Shown: positions 33,652 through 42,820, numbered from the stretch's first letter. The stretch is DNA of 64,000 bases from Chryseobacterium tagetis (GCF_016735585.2 NZ_JAERSE020000002.1:620001-684000), one strand, 5' to 3'. Translations and numbers: made by a program. The notes: a model not told the origin generated them from the sequence alone.

Positions 33652-33695
33652 AAATTTAAATCTAAGTACGTGTTATAATTAAAGCTATGCAGTAA

Positions 33696-35549
33696 TTATT
33701 TTTTAATGAAAGCTTTAGTTAAAGACTTTTTACTTCCGCTGATTTTCATAAAGTAAACACCATTGGTAAGGTTTTCAATATTGATTTTTTCGTTGTAATT
33801 TCCACTTCCGGGGTTGATCTTTTTAGATAAAACAACAGATCCTTTAGCATCAAAAACATCCATTTTCAATTCTTTTTCTTCAGAGTGCAGCTGAATCGTA
33901 ATTTCCTGACTCGCCGGATTGGGATATACTTTGAAATCGTTGGTGGAAGTTTCGTTTTCTTTTGCAGATAAAACAGCATCATTACAAACCGGAATTCTGT
34001 TTACTCCGTCAATTCCCCAAGCTGAAGGAACGGGAATACACATCCAGTTCAAAACAGTCGGGAAGTGATCTGTTTCCCTTGTTGTTGAAAGGTAATTTAA
34101 TATTTTAAAGGTATTTACCATATTCAGATCTCGGGTAGGGCTTCCTGTAATGGTAACATTGTTTGCATTCGGGCTGGAATCTGTTAATATATTTCCAGAA
34201 GCTTCATCGCATTTCCAGTTGGCGACCAACTGACTGTAAAAAGGATGGGAAGAGGTAATATCCTGATTGGCCCAGTTAACAATCACATCATTCGGAAGTG
34301 CAGATTTCCAGACTCTGATGTCTCTGTAGGACGCTGCAAGATTTTGTCCGTAGACATTTGTTCCGTCCTGATTGATTGTGAAAGGAAGTGAAGAATTAAT
34401 GTCTCCAATGGTATTCATTTTTGCAAAAGTAACAGGAACTCCATCTTCGTACATTGTTACAAGCCCGTCTCTGTCGAAGCTTACCGCAATATGTTTCCAT
34501 TTTCCTGTTTCGGCCTTTCCTCCTACCAGATCAATTCTGTTGGTTCCGTCTCCAATATTCATCTTATAAGTCTGTCCGGAATATCCTGAGATCAGAAATC
34601 CTTTATTTTTACCGTTTGCCCAGTTTTTATTACTGATCATCACAGGATCGCTGGAATAATTGGCATTGGGCTTTACCCAAAATTCAATTGTAAAATCCTG
34701 AGTTGCTCCGAAATTGAATGCATTCTGATTAGCCGGTTTTGCGTAAGTTCCTGCCGGAAAGTTCAATTGATTGAACGTTTTATTCAATTCTAATGTCGTT
34801 TTACTGATCTGTTGAGGCGTAAAAGTAGGATTTGAATAAACAGTGAATATATTTCTCTCTGAAAGATTTCCGCCACCATGAGAAGTATCTGTCGCGCCGT
34901 GATCTGTTGTTAAGACAACCAGCCAGTTTTCATTGTTATAAGTAGGTCTGTTTTTCATGGCGGCAACAATCTGCCCGATATAATTATCCGTAGTTTCCAT
35001 GGCAGAAACATATTGAGAAGTATTGGAATTAAAACCATAAGAATGTCCTGCATGATCCACATCATCAAAATCTACAAACAGGATATCCGGATTGTCATTT
35101 TGTAAAGCATTTACTGCTGCATTTTTTACGGCTAAATCTGTTCCGAAATTTGTCTGAACATCGGCATTCTGAACAATAATATCATTAATCGGAGACCAAT
35201 GTACCAGAGAAATGGTTTTTAAGTTTGGATTGTAGGCTTCCGCTCTTGACATAAAGTCTGGATAACTTGTAAAGTTGGGGCTTGTAAAATTATTGTCCTG
35301 CACATTGTGCTTGGTGTGCCATGTTCCTGTTAACATTGTGCTCCAGCCATTTCCGCTCCAGGTTGTTGCGGCACAAAGTCCGTCCAGAGAATAAATAGAT
35401 TGGTTAATCAGGTTGTGGATGTTTGGAGTATTGGAAGACATCATTACCTCCTGTCTGCAGCCATCAATACCGATAAAAAGAACTTTTTTGGTCTGAGCAA
35501 TGAATGAACAGCTCACCAGTACAGCGATTGAAAATAGTTTTGTTTTCAT
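33696..35549 (-). CDS. Secreted alkaline-phosphatase-superfamily enzyme with LamG-like domain and T9SS sorting domain
   Basis: 617 residues. A signal peptide (1-19, ending S-F-I-A-Q) precedes an alkaline phosphatase/nucleotide pyrophosphatase-type domain (about 20-245): metal-binding G-I-D-G (27-30), the nucleophile region A-T-T-W-S-G-N-G-W-S (61-70), D-D-V-D-H-A-G-H (about 168-175) and T-T-D-H-G-A-T-D-T-S-H-G (about 216-227). A concanavalin/LamG-like domain (about 270-430) and a type A sorting domain (about 540-617: V-Y-P-N-P-A-S-Q, G-V-Y-F-M-K-I-S) follow. It is exported to the surface. The location beside phosphonate genes suggests a phosphodiester, phosphonate or phosphonoacetate substrate; this is inference. 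Own promoter region with a palindrome upstream; own terminator. Confidence 0.86.
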   Translation of the reverse strand: MKTKLFSIAVLVSCSFIAQTKKVLFIGIDGCRQEVMMSSNTPNIHNLINQSIYSLDGLCAATTWSGNGWSTMLTGTWHTKHNVQDNNFTSPNFTSYPDFMSRAEAYNPNLKTISLVHWSPINDIIVQNADVQTNFGTDLAVKNAAVNALQNDNPDILFVDFDDVDHAGHSYGFNSNTSQYVSAMETTDNYIGQIVAAMKNRPTYNNENWLVVLTTDHGATDTSHGGGNLSERNIFTVYSNPTFTPQQISKTTLELNKTFNQLNFPAGTYAKPANQNAFNFGATQDFTIEFWVKPNANYSSDPVMISNKNWANGKNKGFLISGYSGQTYKMNIGDGTNRIDLVGGKAETGKWKHIAVSFDRDGLVTMYEDGVPVTFAKMNTIGDINSSLPFTINQDGTNVYGQNLAASYRDIRVWKSALPNDVIVNWANQDITSSHPFYSQLVANWKCDEASGNILTDSSPNANNVTITGSPTRDLNMVNTFKILNYLSTTRETDHFPTVLNWMCIPVPSAWGIDGVNRIPVCNDAVLSAKENETSTNDFKVYPNPASQEITIQLHSEEKELKMDVFDAKGSVVLSKKINPGSGNYNEKINIENLTNGVYFMKISGSKKSLTKAFIKK

Positions 35550-35575
35550 AAAAATAAATAGTTTGAGAAAAGAAA

Positions 35576-35637
35576 AAGTTTACAATTAGTAATATTATTT
35601 TTAACATTTGTAAAATTAATTTACTATTTGTAAACTT
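35576..35637 (-). promoter_or_regulatory. Palindromic operator-like site upstream of the phosphatase gene
   Basis: AAGTTTACAATTAGTA (35576-35591) and TACTATTTGTAAACTT (35622-35637) are inverted copies with one mismatch. A third TTTGTAAA lies between them at 35607-35614, exactly 20 bases from the one at 35627-35634. The site lies 27-88 bases before the start codon. It is a candidate binding site for the XRE-cupin regulator at 42083. Confidence 0.5.
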
Positions 35638-35681
35638 GTTTGAACTTAAAGTTAATTAATGAATAATTTAACAATAAGAAA

Positions 35682-35739
35682 AGTGAGGCTGAATAAGCTG
35701 CTGGATTTGAAAGAATTAGTAAATAATAGCTTCAGCCTC
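35682..35739 (-). terminator. Terminator overlapping the stop codon of the HAD gene
   Basis: GAGGCTGAA (35685-35693) pairs with TTCAGCCTC (35731-35739). The right arm lies inside the last codons of the HAD gene, whose stop is at 35716-35718. A short pyrimidine-rich run follows on the minus strand. It ends the four-gene operon before the phosphatase gene. Confidence 0.55.
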
Positions 35740-36387
35740 AGAAATACTGTTGAAAATATAATCGGGATGAGATTTTTTGAGCTCAGACTGGCTTTGAGCA
35801 CCGGATAAAACGGCAATCGTCAAACCACATCCTGCATTTTTTCCTTCTTCAATATCGATAACGGAATCTCCTGCTTTTAAAACAACTTCAGGTTTACTAA
35901 TATTAAACTTTTTCATTGCCAGCAGAATCATTTCCGGACTTGGCCGGCTTTCAGAAACATCATCGGCAGTAATTAAAGCATCAAAATGAATGTTTTCCTT
36001 CCAGTTTAATTTATCTAAAAGCTGCTGTGCAATTTCAGAAGTGTACCCTGTGTTTAAAACCACCTTTTTATTTTTGGATCTCATCTGTAAAAGGAAGTTT
36101 TCTACTCCATTGATGGGCTTCACGTCCAGATTTTGATAAGCTTCTTTTAACTGACCGGAAAAATGTTCAAAAATTGTTGGGGCATCTTCTTTATTTCCTC
36201 CGATTTCCTTTAATAAAGTTGTGATGGCTTCCAGTTTCTCCATTCCTGCGCAGACTGATAAAACCTTGTCTAAAGTAACGTTGTAGCCGTAATCATTCAC
36301 AGAGTTCATCACTGTTTTGTATACCATATTGTCTTCATCTATCGTAGTTCCGGCCATATCCAGAACTAATAATTCTATATTCTTCAT
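35716..36387 (-). CDS. Phosphonatase-like HAD hydrolase (TIGR03351 type)
   Basis: 223 residues. The HAD nucleophile motif is D10-M-A-G-T-T with Ala at the +2 position, as in phosphonoacetaldehyde hydrolase (PhnX), instead of the Asp of ordinary HAD phosphatases. K51 in A-G-M-E-K-L-E-A-I lines up by eye with the PhnX Schiff-base lysine. N-T-G-Y-T (motif II), R-P-S-P-E-M and K-A-G-D-S-V-I-D-I (motif III/IV) follow. This supports C-P bond cleavage of an aldehyde-type phosphonate. Its start is seven bases after the FAD oxidoreductase, the usual partner of this family, so the pair probably forms one pathway. Confidence 0.87.
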   Translation of the reverse strand: MKNIELLVLDMAGTTIDEDNMVYKTVMNSVNDYGYNVTLDKVLSVCAGMEKLEAITTLLKEIGGNKEDAPTIFEHFSGQLKEAYQNLDVKPINGVENFLLQMRSKNKKVVLNTGYTSEIAQQLLDKLNWKENIHFDALITADDVSESRPSPEMILLAMKKFNISKPEVVLKAGDSVIDIEEGKNAGCGLTIAVLSGAQSQSELKKSHPDYIFNSISEAEAIIY

Positions 36388-36394
36388 TCTAATT

Positions 36395-37549
36395 TTATGC
36401 GTAGATTTTATCGATATTAAATTTTGAAAAGCCTCCGCTTCCCGTCATTCCTTTTCCTCCGATTCCTGTAATAATGTGGATATTCGGGGAAGGATTGTGT
36501 TCGAAAATATCCTTCGATTTGCATTGAGAATACACGCCAAACCAACGTCTTTGAATTTCATAAGTAGGCAGATCAATGATTTTTTTTGCTTCATTAATCA
36601 TGAACTCATCGATTTCCATGTTCAGATCAAAGCCTAAATCATCGGCGTTTCTGGCATCTGCATATTCGTGGGAATCTCCCAAAATAACAGAACCATCTAA
36701 AGCCTGTTTGAATAAAATATGAATTCCGAATTTTTTTTCAAATGAATTTTTATCTTCCAGTTCTTTGATTTTCTGGAAGGAAGCACATTCGCTGAACGAT
36801 TCGTATCTTCTGATGGAAAGTCCCGTTAAGATATTTCCCTGTAAAGAATAAATTCCCTGTGGCTTTGTCTGAAGCATCTGCAGTTTACTTACTTCCAGAT
36901 CACTTTCATTGAAAACTTTAGGATATAGAGTTTTGAATTCATGTCCTCCACAGATAATCAGTTTTGAAGCATGAAATTCCGTTCCTTCTGAGGAGACTGC
37001 GATACATTTTTTATCATCCTCATTGGTTTCAACAACTGTTGTATTATAGAAAATCTGTAATCCAAATTTATCCTGTAAGAGTTGGTGAAGCTTTACAATC
37101 ATGTCTGCAGAATCCACAGATAATTCTTGGGGAAAGAATAGACCGCCTTTGCAATATTCTGAGCGAAGCCCGTCATATTTTTGAATACATTCGCTTTTGG
37201 ATAAAAGAATTGATTCGTAACCGTTATTTTTATTGATTTCAGAAAGTTCTTCAATCAACTGCAGTTCTTCATCGTTGGAAGCGATATATACGGAACCGTT
37301 TTTTCTTATGGTTAAATCTGCCTGAGTATGTAGATCATTATATATTTCCAGACTTTCTCGTCCGAAATTCTGCCATTTTAAATCCATTCCGGAAGGAACG
37401 ACCTGCCCGAAATTTCTCACTGTCGCGCCCTGTGGAACAGAATTTCTTTCCAGCAAAGCTACTTTTAGATTTTTCTTCAACGCATGATAAGCATGGAATG
37501 TCCCAAGAATTCCGCCTCCCACAACGATTAAATCAAATTTTGTTGTCAT
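36395..37549 (-). CDS. FAD-dependent oxidoreductase of the TIGR03364 (phosphonate-associated) type
   Basis: 384 residues. The N-terminal dinucleotide motif V-V-G-G-G-I-L-G-T (8-16) is followed by L-E-R-N (about 33-36), G-A-T-V-R-N-F-G-Q (about 42-50) and the C-terminal G-I-G-G-K-G-M-T-G-S-G-G FAD loop. This is a DAO-type amine oxidase fold. The family is found next to phosphonatase-like HAD genes and is believed to oxidise aminoethylphosphonate derivatives to the aldehyde used by the hydrolase. Cytoplasmic. Eleven bases from the transporter gene and seven from the HAD gene, so it is mid-operon. Confidence 0.87.
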   Translation of the reverse strand: MTTKFDLIVVGGGILGTFHAYHALKKNLKVALLERNSVPQGATVRNFGQVVPSGMDLKWQNFGRESLEIYNDLHTQADLTIRKNGSVYIASNDEELQLIEELSEINKNNGYESILLSKSECIQKYDGLRSEYCKGGLFFPQELSVDSADMIVKLHQLLQDKFGLQIFYNTTVVETNEDDKKCIAVSSEGTEFHASKLIICGGHEFKTLYPKVFNESDLEVSKLQMLQTKPQGIYSLQGNILTGLSIRRYESFSECASFQKIKELEDKNSFEKKFGIHILFKQALDGSVILGDSHEYADARNADDLGFDLNMEIDEFMINEAKKIIDLPTYEIQRRWFGVYSQCKSKDIFEHNPSPNIHIITGIGGKGMTGSGGFSKFNIDKIYA

Positions 37550-37560
37550 TTACTATAAAT

Positions 37561-38868
37561 TTAAATTTTCGACGTATCGAAATTGATGTACTGATTAGAT
37601 TCTGAATTGATATTAGAGTTCGGCCTTGCTCTTTTCCTGAAAGATAAAAAAGCAATAACCGAAGTAATTAAAACAATGGCTACGATGATGTAATTCAGAT
37701 GGATATAAAAATTGAGCCATGAGGTTTTTGCTGAGCCGAAGTTTTTATAAAGAAGAATTAAAACACTTCCTAAATACCCGAATGAATCGACTACGTAAAT
37801 CAAAAATCCTACATTTCCTTTGATTTCAAAAGCGGCAATCATCCGGTCAAAATAAATTCCGTTGAAAGGAATATAGCATATATACATCCCGAAACCGGAC
37901 AAGACCATCCAAAAAAACGGAGAAATTACTCCATTTTGGAATAAATAGGTTGAAAAGCCAACCGTAAGAATTCCTGCGAAAAGAATGTAATGGTAGTATT
38001 TAAAAGCTTTTTTATTGTTTTTGACTTTTACCATGCCGCTTAAAATCAGCAGAACCATCACTGCAATCGGGATTTCTGTTAACGTGAAAATAGAAGAATC
38101 AAATTGGTAATGTAAACCGTCCCAGATTTCCCGGTTGAAATTATCTCTGAAATCTCTTAAAATTGTTAAGCTTACATACAATAAAACAATACAAAGGATC
38201 GGAATAAAGAATTGTTTGATCAATTCTTTTCTTTCGCTTTTATTCAAAGGCTGTCTTTTATTCTTCAGTAAAATATCTTCTTCCGAGGGTTTAGGAATTC
38301 TTTCCAGTAAAAATCCGAAAAGTAATAAAGGGACAATAAAAACTAATCCGGCTGAAAAAGGCATCCAGAATTCTGAAATATTGAAAGTGTCCATTAAAAA
38401 TTTCCCGACAGATTTTGTGAATCCTGAAGAAACAACAAAACTGGAGCACAAGAATAGTCCGATGATTTCTGTGGTTTTTCTGCCTTCAATATAGGAGAAA
38501 ACAATTCCCCAGATCATTCCCAAAGGAATACCATTAATAAACATAAAAGCAATATTGTAAGGAGCAGGAACGATTGCAAATCCTAATAAAGCTAATTCTG
38601 CTATTACAATAAAAGTGAATAAATAGAAAATTCTTTTTTCCGGTTTCAGTTCTGAAATAAACTTTATTCCGATAAATTTTGAAATAAAATATCCTACCGC
38701 CTGAGCAATAATGATTAAAATTTTATAATCAACTCCGAAATAGGAGAGGTTTTCAAAAGAAGACACTGTAAAAGGCTTTCTGAAACCATACATGCAAAAG
38801 TAGACACCAAAAGCAGCGAATGCCGCCTTCAGTGTTACTAATGTTTTTTTGTTGATGGATTGTGCCAT
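37561..38868 (-). CDS. MFS-like inner-membrane transporter (DUF5690 type)
   Basis: 435 residues with about twelve hydrophobic helices. The opening V-Y-F-C-M-Y-G-F-R-K-P-F (about 21-32) resembles the N-terminal signature of organophosphate:phosphate antiporters, and G-I-P-L-G-M-I-W-G-I-V and V-S-S-G-F-T-K-S-V-G fit major facilitator helices. It probably imports the compound brought in by the TonB receptor. It begins two bases after the receptor stop and ends eleven bases before the oxidoreductase start. The exact substrate is inference from context. Confidence 0.83.
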   Translation of the reverse strand: MAQSINKKTLVTLKAAFAAFGVYFCMYGFRKPFTVSSFENLSYFGVDYKILIIIAQAVGYFISKFIGIKFISELKPEKRIFYLFTFIVIAELALLGFAIVPAPYNIAFMFINGIPLGMIWGIVFSYIEGRKTTEIIGLFLCSSFVVSSGFTKSVGKFLMDTFNISEFWMPFSAGLVFIVPLLLFGFLLERIPKPSEEDILLKNKRQPLNKSERKELIKQFFIPILCIVLLYVSLTILRDFRDNFNREIWDGLHYQFDSSIFTLTEIPIAVMVLLILSGMVKVKNNKKAFKYYHYILFAGILTVGFSTYLFQNGVISPFFWMVLSGFGMYICYIPFNGIYFDRMIAAFEIKGNVGFLIYVVDSFGYLGSVLILLYKNFGSAKTSWLNFYIHLNYIIVAIVLITSVIAFLSFRKRARPNSNINSESNQYINFDTSKI

Positions 38869-38870
38869 TT

Positions 38871-41696
38871 TTAGAAGTTAAATTTAATTCCAAGGTTGCA
38901 TCGTACTCCATAATATTCAACCTGTTCCGGGCGTGTTCCATCTTTTCCGAAATGATAGATCAAAGGTTTGTTCAGGATGTTATTTACATCGGTATACAGC
39001 ATTAAATGTTTGGTGAACTGATAAGAACCTCCGAAATCCAGACTCGCGTATTTTCCATAGTATGAATCATTTAAGTCTTCTTCAGCATATTCGATTGCAT
39101 ATTTCCCTTTGTAGTTGTAGGCCAATCTTGCATTAAATCCTTTTTTCTCGAAGAAAAGCTGGATGTTGTATAATTCTTTCGCCTGGTAAGGAAGTTTAAC
39201 GGTTCTTCCGCTGGGTTTTTCCATTTTAGAATCCATGAAAGTGGCATTCAGCTGCGTTCCGAAGTATTGCAGGAAACCCGGTAAAAAGTCAAATCTTCTG
39301 TTGATTCCTAGTTCTAAACCGCCTAGCCAAGCTGCTTTTCCGTTGTTTGGAGCGGTAAATTGCACTCCGCTCATTCCATTATAATTCCCGATAAAAGAAT
39401 CCTGGAAAATCGGATCTGTAATCGATTTATAGAAAACACCGCCACTTAAAATCCCGACGTTTGAGAAATAATATTCTCCCATCAGATCAAAGTTTAAAGA
39501 ATAGGTTGGGTTCAGATTAGGATTTCCTCCTTTGAATTCATTATCTGCTTCTATGTAAGTTCCACCAGGAGTTAAATCTCCGAAATTAGGTCTTGAGAAT
39601 GTTCTCGTAGCTGCAAAACGTAAATTTGTTTTATCATTTAATGCATATTTTACATGAATCATCGGTAAAACGGCAAGGTAGTTTTTAGTATTTTCAACAG
39701 GTGTCAGAACATCATCAATGACATTATAGCCTTTCACATTGGTATGTGTGTTTGATAATCTGATCCCTCCTAAAACCGTAATTTTGTCATTCAGTTTATA
39801 TGTTCCCATTCCGTATGCGTCGGCATGTTTTTCGAAAACATCAAAGTTTCTTCCCAATGCTTTGTTGTATTCCAGAGCTTCAGAATCGGCAGTGTTTATC
39901 TTTAAGCTTCCATTGTTTTGAAACCAGAATTGATCCATTCCTCCTGTTGATAAAACCGGTCCGAATGTATTTCCGATATGGGCATTCATTTCACTCAGAT
40001 ATTTTGGTCCGTTTGCCTGAGTTGTGATGTATTGTGACATGTCCGATAAAAGAGGAGCGGTTCCATTTGCCCAGGTGTAGAAAATATCTGAAAATCTTGC
40101 GTTTCTTTCTTTATCACGGTATTTAAAACCATATTTTAAAGTCAGTTTGTCCGAAGCGTTAATTTCATGATTGAATGCTGCAACGATCTTATCTTTTTCT
40201 TCTACGAAAACTTTATAAAACTCAAGATCGGTAAATCTCATCTGTGAAGCGTCCATTTTGAAGTTCGGATCACTATAAAAACCAAATAACTGATCTGCAT
40301 TTTTATAATCTAACTTCCCTCCGTCTGCTGCCCAATAAGCTCTTGGTCCGTTTCCTCTGTCTGAAATATAATCAGGATTGATTCCAACTCCGGATTGTGT
40401 GTATTTAATTACATAATAGGAATTGTTCGCTTTATCAGGAATATTCCCATATTTGAACCGGTTGTCATAGTAGGAGAGATCCCAGTCGATTTTTCCTTTA
40501 TTTAAATTATGGATTCCTCCTAATGAAACAGAAGTTAACTCTGTAATCAAAAGATTGTGAATGTTTTGTAATTCAACTCTTGCTGTGTTGTTTGCTGAAC
40601 TGAATTTATCGAATCTGATTCTGTGTTTATAATGAGTTTCATCGTCAGAAAGCGTTCCGTACATTCCTTTTAGATACAATGTACTCTTCGGTGACAAAAC
40701 ATATTCAAAAGCAGTATTGATTCCTGTTGTTTTCCTAACCCCGTTATAATCGCGTAACTCTAGTCTGAAAACTCCTTCGTCTCCACTTCTTCTTGCCTCG
40801 AAATTATCTGTTGACCAGTTTCTGATGAAATGAGCAAAATTGAATAAGTAGCCGAACTTCTTATCTTTAGTTCTTCCTCCATATAATAATCCGATATTGT
40901 AGACTCCTTTGTCGGCTTTGGCATTATAGCCGCTTCCTAAGGTTGCTTTAAATTCCGTTTTCATAGGTGGAGTTTTCGTGATAAAATTCACGCCACCACC
41001 GATTCCATCAGCTTCCATATCGGGAGTAAAGGATTTGTTGACATGAACATAAGAGATAAGTTCTGTCGGGAAAAAGTCGAATGCAGTTGCTCTGGAAGTG
41101 GTTTCCTCTTCTGCCGTTGGAAGTCGGTTTCCGTTGATCGTTGTTGATGCCCAGAATGGAGGAAGTCCTCTTAAAGAAACGAATCTTCCTTCTCCCTGGT
41201 CTCTTTCTATGGAAACACCCTGAACTCTCTGTACTGTTTCTGCTGCATTTCTGTCAGGTAATTTTCCAATTCCGTCTGAAGCGATGACATTGGAGATATT
41301 GATAGCATTTTTTTGAAGATTTAAAGCTTTTGCCTCAGTATTTCTCAATGTTCCTGTTACAACAACTTCGTCGATGTTCTTTTGCTTTTGAGATAATTTT
41401 AAAATTCCTAAATCGATAGTCTGTCCGGATTTTACATCTACCTCAATATTGGTTGGTTCATATCCGATATAATTGATCTGTAGATTGTATTGGCCTTCTT
41501 TGATATCATTAATGGTAAATTTTCCATCAATATCTGTGGTGGTATTTCTGGAAGTTTCTTTGATTTTAATGGAGGCTCCCGGAAGAGGTTGGCTGTCGTC
41601 AAGTACAGTTCCTATAATAGATTGCTTCTGTGCTGAAATAAATGTGATGCAACAGACAAAAACAAGAATAAGTAAATTCTCTAAATTTGTTTTCAT
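38871..41696 (-). CDS. TonB-dependent receptor with carboxypeptidase-like N-terminal domain
   Basis: 941 residues from the ATG at 41696 (the longer frame adds eleven residues without a better signal). A signal peptide (ending F-I-S-A-Q) is followed by a carboxypeptidase-like beta domain (about 25-105: I-G-T-V-L-D-D, G-A-S-I-K-I). Then come the TonB-box-like D-E-V-V-V-T-G-T (about 109-116), a plug (about 130-245, with V-S-L-R-G-L-P and I-N-G-N-R-L-P), and a 22-strand-type barrel ending G-I-K-F-N-F. It imports a ligand across the outer membrane with TonB energy. As first gene of the operon with the transporter, oxidase and HAD hydrolase, the ligand is probably an organophosphonate. Confidence 0.9.
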   Translation of the reverse strand: MKTNLENLLILVFVCCITFISAQKQSIIGTVLDDSQPLPGASIKIKETSRNTTTDIDGKFTINDIKEGQYNLQINYIGYEPTNIEVDVKSGQTIDLGILKLSQKQKNIDEVVVTGTLRNTEAKALNLQKNAINISNVIASDGIGKLPDRNAAETVQRVQGVSIERDQGEGRFVSLRGLPPFWASTTINGNRLPTAEEETTSRATAFDFFPTELISYVHVNKSFTPDMEADGIGGGVNFITKTPPMKTEFKATLGSGYNAKADKGVYNIGLLYGGRTKDKKFGYLFNFAHFIRNWSTDNFEARRSGDEGVFRLELRDYNGVRKTTGINTAFEYVLSPKSTLYLKGMYGTLSDDETHYKHRIRFDKFSSANNTARVELQNIHNLLITELTSVSLGGIHNLNKGKIDWDLSYYDNRFKYGNIPDKANNSYYVIKYTQSGVGINPDYISDRGNGPRAYWAADGGKLDYKNADQLFGFYSDPNFKMDASQMRFTDLEFYKVFVEEKDKIVAAFNHEINASDKLTLKYGFKYRDKERNARFSDIFYTWANGTAPLLSDMSQYITTQANGPKYLSEMNAHIGNTFGPVLSTGGMDQFWFQNNGSLKINTADSEALEYNKALGRNFDVFEKHADAYGMGTYKLNDKITVLGGIRLSNTHTNVKGYNVIDDVLTPVENTKNYLAVLPMIHVKYALNDKTNLRFAATRTFSRPNFGDLTPGGTYIEADNEFKGGNPNLNPTYSLNFDLMGEYYFSNVGILSGGVFYKSITDPIFQDSFIGNYNGMSGVQFTAPNNGKAAWLGGLELGINRRFDFLPGFLQYFGTQLNATFMDSKMEKPSGRTVKLPYQAKELYNIQLFFEKKGFNARLAYNYKGKYAIEYAEEDLNDSYYGKYASLDFGGSYQFTKHLMLYTDVNNILNKPLIYHFGKDGTRPEQVEYYGVRCNLGIKFNF

Positions 41697-42082
41697 TTTT
41701 ACAAATATTAAAATTTTTATGCAAATCAACTTAATAATTTTAATATATGTAATATTTCTGTGTTAAGTATTAATTAAGAAATTAATGGGATTTATGAACT
41801 GTTTTTAACTTTCAAAATATTTTAATTTTTATAAAAGAATGCTGTAAATGTGGCTTTAATGCTTGTTGGATAAGGTTTTAGGAGTATGATCCAGAATGGC
41901 TTCCTGGAAAATATTTTGATGAAATAGAGCAATTGTTGATTAAATCTGTGTTAATTTTAATCAATTTAAAAAAAGCAAAAGTTGAATATTTGTAAACTTT
42001 TGAAGTTAAAATATAAAAAATGAAGGTTTAATCTCATGAAAAAAAGAGATAAAAAAGGGCGAAAAGTTTACTTAGGATAAAT
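41697..42082. other. Upstream region of the TonB receptor gene
   Basis: 386 AT-rich bases without a gene. It holds TTTACAAA (41698-41705) directly before the receptor start and TTTGTAAA (41989-41996) near its far end; the same word recurs upstream of the phosphatase and regulator genes. A short ATCTC/GAGAT hairpin near 42030-42052 may end the regulator transcript. No TAnnTTTG box was found in the leftward direction. Confidence 0.4.
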
Positions 42083-42652
42083 TTATGCTGTATAAAAATA
42101 AAGAACCAACATCACACAGCTTTCGTTGCTGATGCTTACCGGAACGTGTGGGAATTTTCCGTTAAAATATAAAGAATCACCTTCTTTTAGGATCACTTCT
42201 TCATTATCAATAATATATTTTACTTCTCCTTTTAGAATATATTTGAATTCCCAGGCGTCAGTAATTACTTTTTCCCTTTTTGAATTCGGTTCAAGAGTTA
42301 ATAAAACCGCTTCAAATCCCAGTGAGTGCAAGCTTTTACTGAAAATATGCATATATTTGAAGCCTTCAGCTTCTACTTCTTTTTCGATAACCTGTTGATT
42401 TTCTTTAGGCAAATGAATGAATTTGGAATTGGATTTTTTTTCAACGCCTTCAAAAAAGAAACTTGCATCAATATCCAAAGACTGAATCAGCTCCAGTAAG
42501 ACAGGAAGAGAAGGAATGGTTCTTCCGTTTTCAATTCTGGAAACAAGCCCGTTGCTTACATTAGCTCTGAAAGCCAGTTCGTTGATGGTTAAATTATTTT
42601 TTTTTCTAATGTCTTTTAATCTTTTTCCGATACCTATTAAAAAATCATTCAT
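42083..42652 (-). CDS. XRE-cupin transcriptional regulator
   Basis: 189 residues. A Cro/CI helix-turn-helix (about 8-65: G-K-R-L-K-D-I-R, T-I-N-E-L-A-F-R-A-N-V-S-N-G-L-V-S-R-I-E-N-G) is fused to a small cupin sensor domain (about 110-189: F-K-Y-I-L-K-G-E-V, K-E-G-D-S-L-Y-F-N-G-K-F-P-H-V). Such regulators usually control the catabolic genes beside them in answer to a small molecule. It lies upstream of the TonB receptor operon on the same strand and is the obvious candidate regulator of the phosphonate genes. Confidence 0.87.
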   Translation of the reverse strand: MNDFLIGIGKRLKDIRKKNNLTINELAFRANVSNGLVSRIENGRTIPSLPVLLELIQSLDIDASFFFEGVEKKSNSKFIHLPKENQQVIEKEVEAEGFKYMHIFSKSLHSLGFEAVLLTLEPNSKREKVITDAWEFKYILKGEVKYIIDNEEVILKEGDSLYFNGKFPHVPVSISNESCVMLVLYFYTA

Positions 42653-42701
42653 AGTATTTACAATTTAACCTGAAATTATTTATCATCATTTTTATGAAAG
42701 A

Positions 42702-42734
42702 CAAATGTAGTATTATTCTCAATGTTTTTACAAA
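42702..42734 (-). promoter_or_regulatory. Promoter of the XRE-cupin regulator gene
   Basis: On the minus strand TTTG (42731-42734 complement) is followed after 21 bases by TACATTTG (42702-42709 complement). The -33 box lies inside the word TTTGTAAA, so an operator overlapping the promoter would allow autoregulation. Confidence 0.55.
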
Positions 42735-42820
42735 TATTAAAATCAATTCATTAAAAATTATTGTTGGCAGAAAAAACAATGAAGCGAATTTATAAATAAA
42801 CCTTTTGCGCAATAATTGTA

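Noticed and set aside
41697..42082. Riboswitch before the TonB receptor gene
   Set aside because: The long leader is AT-rich with no recognisable aptamer core (for example no cobalamin box).
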